NCBI GenBank assembly: GCA_907165065.1
Contig: OU015532.1
Coordinates: 40,836,839 to 40,900,838, forward strand
Source: Caprimulgus europaeus
Taxonomy: Eukaryota > Chordata > Aves > Caprimulgiformes > Caprimulgidae
Length of the DNA stretch: 64,000 nt
Direction of reading: 5' to 3'
Every line of letters starts with the position of its first letter. Position 1 is the first letter of the stretch. A program made the translations under genes and the position numbers. Of this stretch, positions 12,301 through 20,377 are shown in pieces. The notes below the pieces were generated by a model. The model was not told the DNA's origin. It saw nothing but the letters and a program-made list of their open reading frames with translations, and did not search any database.

Positions 12301-15300
12301 TGTCTTGAAGAGAACTGAGTGGGTTTTGTGGTCAGTTGTTAGTGCTTGCTGAGAGGAGAGAAGGAAGAACAAAGTATTCCTCACATCTTTCCAGTAATAC
12401 AACTGCTGAATTTTTGAGTCGTTTGGTACTGAAAGTCCTTACTGGGATGAAAATTGCTGAGGTGGGACTCTGCAGATACGGAATACCTGCCTAGGACTTG
12501 GTGCAGTTCATGAGTTTGGAAACATCAACCAACAAAACACGCATGGAGAGGCTGATTGTGAATCTCACTGTCTTGGACCACAAATTCAGTTTGGTTTAGA
12601 TCTACATGCTGCTGCCTGCTATCCTAAAGCAAGGGAAAATCCTGGATGGGGGGAAGCTCACCTTCTTTTTGCTTTCCACCTTGACAGATGCCTTTCTGCA
12701 GTTTGCTAATAGCTCAATCTTTTACTCTTTAGACACTTTGCTAGATAACTCTCCTAATGACCTGAGAAGCAACTCAGAGCACCTGGAGTTGGTGGATGCA
12801 GCTTTCTTCTTTGAAACCAGCTGCCCACCCCTTATGAGACCAGAGCGGAAAGTGGACGTCATCATACACTTAAATTACACTGGTGGATCACAGACCTTGG
12901 TGAGAAGTCTAAAAACTGTCTTTGTTTAGTAATGGCTTTTCCTTTGTTTTCCACAACTTTCAGCCTGGTGTCTGTAAAATGTGGAACTTTTAGTGGTATT
13001 TAGCAACATGGTGTTTCCAAACCTTGGAAGAAGAATGGAAATTCTCAGAGGGGAAAATATCTCTACTTTTCTCAAACTACTTTTGAAATAGCCCTAAATG
13101 CTTCACCAATGAAATACAGAGTGGCACAGTAAAGTTGTGGTGGTTGAGCTGCAACTTCTGTCACAATTTTATACAAGATTTAGTAGCACAAATACAGCTG
13201 GGAAAACTTTGTCTGTGATTCAGACACTGAATTTAATCGGCATTTTCCTTAAACATACAAGATTTTATTTGTCTTTTTATTTTAATATATGGTTTTCTAG
13301 CTGTTCAAGAACAACCTAATTGAGTGAAGAATTGCTTCATCTTTATTTTTATGTCTTTTAATAATATAATTTTTCTCCTTAAATAGTGGGCTTGAAGCAA
13401 GATATCAAATGCTTGGGTTCTGTCATTTTTTTCAAGCAGAAGATACTTTAATGCTGCTCTTGTACTGTGATGCCACATTAAAAATATTTGTCTCTGTACT
13501 GCAGCTGAAAAAGAGCCTATGTAATAACTTGCTCTACATTTTCTTCTTGTCCTCTGATGTCTTTTGGAAATATTTAATTCAAACAAACTGAGGTGGTGCT
13601 TCAGTTTTTTGTTCGATAATTTAAGTTGGTCATCACAAATGAGCTTTCTGATGAATGTTTTTAGTGGTATGTTTTGAGGTCTAAAATATGTTAGCTTGAA
13701 ATCTCATATTGTTTCTAAAATTCAATGTTATAGAAACGGGTCAGGTGGTCTCCGAACCCTGCTAAAGTTTATTGAGATCAGCTCACAAGTTATATTGCTA
13801 TGTGAACACATAATGTGACTGTGAATCTCACTGTCTTGGACCATAAAGTTAGTTTGGTTTAGATCTACATTTTTCTAACTTAGTTATCCTTTAATTAATG
13901 ATGCTCTATAACATGCTTTGAATTAATCCACTCTGCTCCTAAATCGTATTCCCATTTTAGAGACATACCTTGGTACATATTTAAGCCCTTTTTACCATCT
14001 CGCTATTTCCATGTAGCAGGAGAAAAACAGTCCCTGGGACTGCAGGTGCTCACATTATTGCTCACTGTCCAGCTCTATCTGTCTATTTTGTGCAATTTGG
14101 CATGAATTACTGGGCTTCAGAAGTAGCCTGATCTTGGGTATCTTTTCCATTCCTTACGCTGCTGCTGTTGGACCATGACCAGCCCCTGGAGCAGGCTTGC
14201 AGATACTTCTCAGAGCAAGGAATTCCATTTCCCAGCATTGGGCTGAAGGACAATGAGAAGAACCTGAAGGAGTGTTACATGTTCGATGGTGCAGACACCC
14301 CAGGAGCTCCTTTGCTGCTTTATTTTCCATTAGTGAATGACACCTTCCAAAGATATGTAGCACCTGGTAAGTTAACAGTACACATCTAATTTTATTGGCA
14401 CAATTAACTTTCTCACTCCCTGGGTGTTTTTCCCTCATTCCAATACAAAAGTTCTTTGCTTGCAAAAACCCTTTGCAAAAATGCTTTGTTTCCTACTAGT
14501 GAATACATTGCAAAATAAACTATTTGAAAAATCAGGTGAAATCATGTGCATAAGTTCAGTTTGAGTCTCAATTTGATTCAGTGAAAGAAGAAATGTGTTC
14601 CTCAAGTAGAGGAATAGGAACTAATTTCCTCTTGTGATGTCCAAAAGTTTACTTTAGCATGTGGAACAAAGCATATTTCTCATATTATGTATTTTTATAA
14701 TAGTCAGATCTGAAGGGAAATTACCTGTACAGTATAGAATGGTTCTATGCGGGGGGGCACTGTGCTTTCTATTTGAACTGTTTAATGTGTTGGCTGTATA
14801 TGCTGGAAACCCAAAGCAATAGTACATAAACCAATACAGTCACCATTGGGCTAGTAATCGAGATGAGTTGGGCTTTGTTTTTGTGATGATTTCCAATGTT
14901 ACTAATATTCTACTTCCTCCTGTCCTATATATCTCTCTATTCTTTTTACCTTTAGTATGTATTCTACTCCATAACCTACAGAGTAAGTCTTGAGCACCTG
15001 TGACCACATAAAATGAAGGGTCGTGACCTCAGCAGTAGAAGGTGCTGGTTGCAATGGAATGATGTTTAGTGACACTAATTTTTTAACTCCAACAGGCTTT
15101 GTTTAGAAGTAGATCCTTCAGAGATCAAAGCACTGCACTTGTCTTCATAGCACTTGAATCTGTGATCTTTCTAAATTACTCTTGACATAGTGTGTCAGAG
15201 TACTGTAATTCCTCAGGACTATACAAACACCTTCCTTTTTTCCTTTGGCAGGCATGTCACGTAGTGCTGCTGAAATGGAACAGGGCAAGGTTGATATCTC

Positions 15301-15490
15301 CAGTTTCTGTTCTCCATACTCAACAAGGGAGGTCTCGCTGAAAGCAGAAGATTTCAACAAGCTCCTGAAACTGACTAATTACAACATCATGAACAACGAG
15401 AACATGATTCTTCAGGCCTTGCGCACGGCTGTGGCACGGAAGAAACAAGCGCTGAGCCAGCCAGTATCACAAGCACAGTCCTCTGCTTGA
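170..15490 (+). CDS. PLA2G4E: Gene A: cytosolic phospholipase A2 epsilon-like, 5' part outside window
   Basis: Seventeen exons, all with AG/GT borders, join into one open frame of 736 codons plus stop. The coding segments are the exon entries below. The product is a group IV cytosolic phospholipase A2, closest to PLA2G4E; that enzyme acts on membrane phospholipids and is known as a calcium-stimulated N-acyltransferase making N-acyl-phosphatidylethanolamine. In view-based numbering, residues 1-60 are the second half of the C2 domain ([11 protein letters not shown], then DD), about 60-195 a linker, and about 196 onward the catalytic domain. The nucleophile is Ser278 in GSSGTTW, the partner is Asp562 in LVDA, and the arginine is Arg250. 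The oxyanion strand reads AGCGIR where the family has GGG. The C terminus has one basic cluster (ARKK) and then a neutral Ser/Gln-rich tail. The start codon and three upstream exons are expected left of position 1. Family is near certain; orthology to E rather than to D or F is inferred. Confidence 0.9.
1505..1545 (+). CDS. PLA2G4E: Gene A exon 5 (end of C2 domain)
   Basis: 41 bp encoding [13 protein letters not shown], the last beta strand of the C2 domain (family form EELEVEF). It ends in phase 2 at AGCAG/GTGCGT. Same length and phase as gene B exon 5. Confidence 0.85.
2493..2535 (+). CDS. PLA2G4E: Gene A exon 6
   Basis: 43 bp encoding [14 protein letters not shown] after the split serine codon. 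PLA2G4E has the same PPE..VTNGVLV segment. Acceptor follows a strong pyrimidine tract; donor is GTAATT. Confidence 0.88.
3122..3185 (+). CDS. PLA2G4E: Gene A exon 7
   Basis: 64 bp encoding [11 protein letters not shown] and following residues. The S-R-x-V-S-C-L start is a PLA2G4E/D/F signature just after the C2 domain. Acceptor TTCTCTTACAG, donor GTGAGC. Confidence 0.88.
4484..4644 (+). CDS. PLA2G4E: Gene A exon 8 (linker)
   Basis: 161 bp encoding the linker between the C2 and catalytic domains, including GSYEGTQ and FHYIKY, both shared in form with gene B exon 8. It is one codon shorter than that exon. Confidence 0.85.
4866..4958 (+). CDS. PLA2G4E: Gene A exon 9 (linker)
   Basis: 93 bp, phase 0 at both ends, the same length as gene B exon 9. 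It encodes [18 protein letters not shown]. The acceptor follows a run of T. Confidence 0.85.
5605..5642 (+). CDS. PLA2G4E: Gene A exon 10
   Basis: 38 bp encoding [12 protein letters not shown] plus a split Trp codon. It is too short to be found by ORF length and is supported by the identical length and phase of gene B exon 10 ([12 protein letters not shown]). Confidence 0.85.
6328..6463 (+). CDS. PLA2G4E: Gene A exon 11 (catalytic domain start)
   Basis: 136 bp encoding [17 protein letters not shown] and then [27 protein letters not shown] followed by a basic RRK..VAAAL helix is the conserved entry to the cPLA2 catalytic domain. Confidence 0.92.
6959..7095 (+). CDS. PLA2G4E: Gene A exon 12 (oxyanion strand and nucleophile Ser)
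   Basis: 137 bp encoding [15 protein letters not shown] and [12 protein letters not shown]. The serine in the middle of GSSGT is the nucleophile (Ser228 in cPLA2 alpha), and the Arg of GIRA matches Arg200. The codon at 6989-6991 is TGT (Cys), where gene B and mammalian relatives have Gly. Confidence 0.95.
7576..7798 (+). CDS. PLA2G4E: Gene A exon 13
   Basis: 223 bp encoding [16 protein letters not shown], then a helical stretch and [16 protein letters not shown]. The LY.D.DWS.KDL and DLWGL.IE motifs are typical of PLA2G4D/E/F. Length equals gene B exon 13. Confidence 0.93.
8165..8430 (+). repeat. CR1 LINE 3' end
   Basis: 5'-truncated CR1 copy in the intron between exons 13 and 14 of gene A. 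Diagnostic stretches are GGACAGGCTGCCCAGAGAGG near 8261, the GGTTGGACTAGATGACCTTC block and the ending CCATTCTGTGATTT. It lies in the sense orientation of the gene. Confidence 0.92.
9198..9227 (+). repeat. TCTG/TTTG microsatellite
   Basis: Short run of CTGT and TTTG units directly before the exon 14 acceptor of gene A; it also works as the pyrimidine tract. Confidence 0.7.
9236..9350 (+). CDS. PLA2G4E: Gene A exon 14
   Basis: 115 bp encoding [19 protein letters not shown], then [16 protein letters not shown] and GQNPLPIY are family signatures. The acceptor follows a TTTG microsatellite that supplies the pyrimidine tract. Confidence 0.93.
9988..10125 (+). CDS. PLA2G4E: Gene A exon 15
   Basis: 138 bp encoding [18 protein letters not shown], then [18 protein letters not shown], the most conserved exon of the family. 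Its last 91 bp are much closer to gene B than its first 47 bp. Confidence 0.95.
10773..10880 (+). CDS. PLA2G4E: Gene A exon 16
   Basis: 108 bp encoding [15 protein letters not shown], then [12 protein letters not shown]. Mammalian PLA2G4E has a similar EEFFHRWTREKV, so this copy keeps the ancestral form that gene B lacks. Confidence 0.92.
12036..12227 (+). CDS. PLA2G4E: Gene A exon 17
   Basis: 192 bp encoding an acidic start ([10 protein letters not shown]), an [20 protein letters not shown] segment and FQMHNEYIQ. It is one codon shorter than gene B exon 17. Confidence 0.92.
12557..12607 (+). repeat. 51-bp direct repeat, copy 1
   Basis: Starts TGTGAATCTCACTGTCTTGG. It matches 13820-13870 with three mismatches and no gaps. 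The pair flanks exon 18 of gene A. No similarity is seen outside the 51 bp. Confidence 0.9.
12733..12899 (+). CDS. PLA2G4E: Gene A exon 18 (catalytic Asp)
   Basis: 167 bp encoding [18 protein letters not shown], then [14 protein letters not shown] and GGSQTL. The Asp in LVDA corresponds to Asp549 of cPLA2 alpha, the second member of the Ser/Asp dyad. Confidence 0.94.
13820..13870 (+). repeat. 51-bp direct repeat, copy 2
   Basis: Second copy of the segment at 12557-12607, 1263 bp downstream, about 94 percent identical, in the intron between exons 18 and 19. Confidence 0.9.
14183..14366 (+). CDS. PLA2G4E: Gene A exon 19
   Basis: 184 bp encoding [17 protein letters not shown], then [10 protein letters not shown] and [13 protein letters not shown]. 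The acceptor (ATGACCAG) has a poor pyrimidine tract; it was chosen because it lines up with gene B exon 19. Confidence 0.88.
15252..15490 (+). CDS. PLA2G4E: Gene A exon 20, stop at 15488-15490
   Basis: 239 bp encoding [17 protein letters not shown], then [19 protein letters not shown], and a tail ending [10 protein letters not shown] before TGA. The tail is ten codons longer overall than in gene B and lacks a terminal run of basic residues. Confidence 0.93.
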
Positions 15491-16296
15491 ACAGCATTTT
15501 CCTCTCCCTTACTAAATATTTACCATGACACCACATATGCAATAGCTACTTCACTATTCTTGGCGGGTGCCATCTCCTTCTAAATAAGTAACCTTCTCAA
15601 AAAGAAAACTTGAAGTATTTGTTTCAAAGCCACGTGGTTTGGTTTACTAAGCAGTAGTTGCTTTTTGATCTGGAATTGCAATATTAAACATAGCACTCTG
15701 TTGTTGGCATCATCCCACTGTGATGCTCAAGAGGTGAAGATTCAGCTGTGTGTAATAGGAAAATAGTTTTAGCTCTCTGTCTCTGCAATCTGTTACTGTC
15801 TTGGTGGCTAGTCACTAGTATTTTTTCATCTGCAAAATATTCTGGCATTTCATTAGGACCTTTGGTAGAATATCCATAAAGCCTTCTTTAGACACAGAAA
15901 TTGGTGACCATGCAGCATCAATTTAAATCACTTTACGTGATTTTAATAACTTGAATTAAATGGTGTTCTGCCTTTTATGAGTTTTGTTTCCCAGGTGCTT
16001 TTTTGTCATGAACTGTTGTTAAATATATATATATAAAAAGGATATTTGAATATTCAAATTTGTGTTGGATAACAGATGTATGAAAGGGTGGTCTTTTAGA
16101 TCTTTGATATTTATTCTTATTGATTAAATCAAACTTATGAATTTGTTTTGAAGGACCATTGTCATTTCCTCTTATAATCAACTGTGCTTTGTCTCAGATC
16201 ACATGCGTGTGCTGCAGCTGTCTCCCCAAAATGCAGTTTTGCTTCAGCATCATCTGGAGTTTGTTCAATGTAGTTAATTGAATATTACTGAAACAG
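15491..16296 (+). other. Gene A probable 3' UTR
   Basis: No coding signal seen. I find no canonical AATAAA here, only ATTAAA variants at 15683, 15955 and 16123 and an AT run near 16024-16034. The first AATAAA after the stop is at 16421, inside the LTR remnant. Confidence 0.5.
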
Positions 16297-16900
16297 TGTG
16301 GTGGTTTCACTCCTTTGGCTAGCAGCCAAACACAGTCACTATCTCACTCTCCTCCTGCCCCACTGGAAGGGTAAAAGCAAGGAGTCTCACAGGTTGAGAC
16401 AAAAACAATTTACTAATTGAAATAAAAGAACAATGATAATAACAGTAGTAACAGAATATACAAATGAGTGATGTACAATGCAATTGCTCACCACCCACCA
16501 ACTGATGCCCAGCCTGTCCCAGCCAGCGATCCCAGAGCCAAGACAGTCCGGAAACCGAAACTGCAATCCCAGAAGAGTGAGCCTGAGCAATCCCAAAGAG
16601 AATACCCCCGTTTTCCAGTCAACCTTGGTTAATATACTGACATGATGTGATATGATATGGAATATCTCATTGGCACATCCAAATGTCAGTTTTGGGCTTT
16701 GCTATTCACTACATTTCTCCCTCCTAGTCCTAATGCAGCTGTGGACCAGCCAAGCACAACAGCCTTGAGCACAAGCAGCAACTGATCACATTAGTACTTT
16801 TATCAACATTGTTCTTATATCAAATCTCATACTGAAACCAAAACACAGCTATTCTAACTCCTAAGAAGAGAATTAACTCTATCTTAGCAAAACCCAGTCA
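16297..16900. mobile_element. Avian endogenous retrovirus solo LTR (fossil)
   Basis: About 604 bp starting TGTGGTGGTTTCACTCC and ending AACCCAGTCA. It contains the avian LTR blocks recalled from many bird genomes: CAATTGCTCACCACCCACC near 16480, a GATATGGAATATCTCATTGG block near 16652, and AATTAACTCTATC near the end. No internal retroviral region adjoins it, so it looks like a solo LTR. It is well diverged from the consensus as I remember it, which suggests an old insertion. I did not see a clear target-site duplication. Confidence 0.8.
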
Positions 16901-17803
16901 GGTAGATAGCAAGTGAGGGGGATTGCAGGTTGTATGCTAACTGTACACACAGAATCACTCTGAGTGATTCTCTGAGAAACTGAGTAAGATACCAATATTC
17001 TGTTCACCGCATTGCAGCTGTTAAACATAAAATGTAAAATACAGCTGCTAGGTATGCTAGTGCAAATTAAGATGATATGATTGCCACAGTCTAACTAGTT
17101 ATTTCACAAGTACATTGAAGTGCATTGGCTGAAGGGAAGAAGCTGATTCATACACACATGGCACAAAAACATAACAGATCTCAAACATCAGTGCAGTTGC
17201 CAAGGAACGGAAGAAGAAATGCCCATCCTGGGAATGCACTAAATGATGTATGCACACATCTGATAAGAGACCTGATAAAAAAAATCTATTCACAAAAAGC
17301 AGTACTCCTCTTCAAGCTGTACAGGAGAATGGTATGTAACGCTGGAAACAATTGTGAGAGTCTTGTCCACCAAAGCATGGATGTTGATCAGCCATCATTG
17401 CATATCTGAATGTGGATGTGTAACAGAATAAATACCTTGCATTTCTTCCTCTTCAGCTAATGAGACATTTCATAAGCAAATCTTCTGCCCCTTTGGACAG
17501 TTTTTCAGATGTTATGAAAAGATATTAACTGTTCAGATTTGAAAAAAAAAAAAAAAAGCGCCCAGGTGTTTTGAGGAGAAGGGAATCTACTCATACACTT
17601 TAAAGACCAAGAAAGATCCATTACCTTCTGTTTCTAGTGTGAATTCTTCCTCAGAGGTGTGTTACTGGAGAAAGACAGGTGATCTTCTCTATAACTAGAG
17701 CTGGTTAAGAAGTTGGGTTTTGGTCATAGTCCCACAGAAGCATTGTGAAAGAAAGGGAGGTGCTGACAGCTGGGTGTTTGTCAAAGGCTAGCCAGGATGA
17801 GAA

Positions 17804-18332
17804 TTACAGGAGTCCCTCACCTCCTTGTGTAGCCTGTTCTAAAAGAAGTAGGCAAGATCTACAGAGGAGTCTTTTCTCTCCACGAATTTCCCAACAAGGT
17901 ACACAGACAATTTCAACTTTGTCTTCTAAAATCCTGTCCACTGTTGTATCTGAGAAGCCACCAATGAGCAAAAAATAAGGTAGCTGAACTGTCAAAATGG
18001 GCATTGTGACTGAATCCTTAATGCCTGCCAGGGAGGGTGTCATCATGTTTGTCAGAGTCCTCCTGTTATTGCAAAGATCTGGGTATTACATCAGCTTCAC
18101 ATGTCTGTGGACTCCCTGAAGTACACTGGTGCATTTTCACTTTTCAGCTGTTTGCCCTCACAGGGGATTTTTTTGTCAGGATTAGATACTCTGTTTGACT
18201 TTCCCTGTGGACTTTTTGATAGTAAGTGGTGAGCACCTGCTCATTCCTGGTTTTATAAGCTTCAGCCTGGTCAAAAACCAGGTATTTATGAGACAAAGAA
18301 AAGGCAAGAATCCTTCCGATAGACTGCTCCAC
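17804..18332 (-). other. Unassigned minus-strand coding-like stretches
   Basis: Two minus-strand open segments, 18332-18144 (62 codons, containing LSHKYLVFDQAEAYKTR and LTTYYQKVHRESQTEYLIL) and 18046-17804 (80 codons, containing EDKVEIVCVPCWEIRGEKRL). The composition looks protein-like (balanced, Tyr/Trp/Cys present), but no start, splice structure or family is recognised. They could be relics of a processed gene copy or mobile element, or chance. Confidence 0.2.
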
Positions 18333-19723
18333 CTTCAGTATGTCCTTTGTAAAAATTTGTGATACAACCTAAAATCTCATATAATTGGAACCATATCATA
18401 AATAGTTTCTCAGACACTGGCATGTTGTTTTGGGTTACTGTGTTCTCCATTTGCTATACGTTCAAACCAGATGTCTTGTCCCAGGTTCCTGTGCCTCTTC
18501 TAGCAGAGGCACTAGACAGCCAGTGTCTGAGATGGGCTCCCTCCAGCTCCATGCTCTTCAGCACTTACTGTGGAGGAAATTGCTGCAGAGTGTACCCCTT
18601 GGTGGTAGAGGTCTAGATTTTGGTCCTCCCCCCCCTTTTTTTTTTCCTTAAGTTGTTCAAGAAATAGTTGTTTCTCAGCTTTTTTTAAGGCGAGCCAGTC
18701 ATTCCCTACCTCCTCCTCTACCTCAACTGGACACTCCTCAGTCTTGTTCAGTTAGAGTTGCTGTGGTTTGTTGAGGTTTGGTTTTTTTTTTTTTTTTATT
18801 TAACCTATGGGCAGACATCACCTTTCATAGTCTTGTCGATACCATAGCCCTTCATCCCAAAGTCACACTTTCCCAGGGGAACAGCTCAGGAAACATCAAC
18901 CACTGCAGAAGCTAACAAAACAGTCTAAGTTTAGTCACTTTCAGATCAGTTTTCTCAGTTTTGGGATAAATAGCCAAAGCTGATTGTCTGAGTGAGGGTC
19001 TTTTGCCAGGTATGATGTTAATGGGAATGTTATCTTATGTTATTTCACATTCAGGGGAAAGTTATAAGGCCAGAATTGACTCTTTCTATTGTGCATTTTC
19101 CAGATTGTGTATTTGTAGAAGGGGAAGACAGGTTGTGGGTACTGTGTGCAGTATCACCTTCTGCAGTTCTCAAGTGGTCATTTCACATCAGATATCTGGG
19201 AGTGTTAGTAGCTGGACCTGTGCAAGGGCTGCTCACCTGCGTATCTGCTACTTCACCATTTTCTGCCAGAAAATTGAAAAGTTGGATGTCATTTTTAGAC
19301 CATAATTTGGTGACACTGCATCGTGTCTAAAACATCTAGATGTTAGCATTTAAGATGAATGAATGTATGTCCTAATTTGGAGGAGAAATTGTTCTTTTTG
19401 TCTTGATTTCCTCAGCAGTTTTTTGTTTGTGGAAGGGTTCTGAAAGCAGAAAAACATATACCCACCTGACAAGTATACAAATGAAATTGAGGAAAGATCT
19501 ACCAGCAAGCAACTCAACCCCTTCTACCTCTAAGAAAAGGAAAATAAATAAAATCTTATTGAAATAGAAGGTCTTTTAAAGTTATTTCATCCATAATACT
19601 TTTGGTTATTGATTTGGTACTGTAGACTTATGTTTTCCTCCAGCTTACATGTAGCTATTACCTTCTCTGATTTGTGCATTGCTTAGGCTGCCAAGTCATA
19701 TGCATGTGTGCATATAAATATGT

Positions 19724-20039
19724 TAAGGGCAAATGTCAGGAGGATGGAGCCAGGCTCTTCTCAGTGATGTCCAATGATAGGACAAGGGGCAATGGGTGTA
19801 AGCTGGAACACAGGAGGTTCTGCTTAAACTTGAGAAGAAGCTTCTTTACAGTGAGGGTGACAGAGCACTGGGACAGGCTGCCCAGGGAGGCTGTGGAGTC
19901 TCCTTCTCTGGAGACATTCAAGACCCCCTGGATGCCTTCCTGTGTGATCTCATTTAGGTGTTCCTGCTCCGGCAGGGGGATTGGACTAGATGATCTTTTG
20001 AGGTCCCTTCCAATCCCTAACATTTTGTGATTCTGTGAT
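19724..20039 (+). repeat. CR1 LINE 3' end
   Basis: 5'-truncated CR1. A reading frame remnant shows the C-terminal end of the CR1 ORF2 ([20 protein letters not shown], then [13 protein letters not shown]), followed by the 3' UTR and the ending TTTTGTGATTCTGTGATA. It is the same subfamily as the copy at 34593-34910 and is truncated at nearly the same point. Confidence 0.93.
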
Positions 20040-20350
20040 ATGTGCTGTGTGTTATCACTCCCTTATCTTGAATTGCTAATAACTCTTGGCATTTTAGAGT
20101 TTTAGCCTTCCCCCAACACACACCTCTGGTGTTTAGCTATCAGATAAACTCAGCAAATTCCTGCCCCTTCTCTCTTCATACTTTCCCTTTCAGGCAATGA
20201 AGAAGAAGGTGGGGCATGGATAAGCCAGTTGCTCTTCAGCAGGTGCCTCCTTAAAGTTTGCAGAGATACTTTGTGAGTCACTGCCAACTGCTGTGTCTTA
20301 CAGTGAGTGAGGTGACATCCGTATCTGACTTATATGCAGTTGGGAGCACA

Positions 20351-20377
20351 ATGGGATCATACTGGAGTGCTGATGAG
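20351..20377 (+). CDS. PLA2G4E: Gene B exon 1 (predicted start micro-exon)
   Basis: ATG at 20351 opens nine codons (MGSYWSADE) ending at a good donor, GAG/GTAAGA, in phase 0, which fits the phase 0 start of exon 2. A possible acceptor, CTTACAG at 20297-20303, lies upstream, so 20304-20350 may be 5' UTR of the same exon. The reasoning is positional only. Human PLA2G4E has a longer N-terminal region here, so another first exon is possible. Confidence 0.45.

Larger units (their letters stand above)
15491..20350. other. Spacer between gene A and gene B
   Basis: About 4.9 kb. It holds the gene A 3' UTR, a solo LTR (16297-16900), a CR1 copy (19724-20039), T-rich runs near 18630 and 18785, and unassigned minus-strand coding-like stretches at 17804-18332. 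The gene B promoter should lie near its right end, but I could not identify a TATA box or CpG island. Confidence 0.7.
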
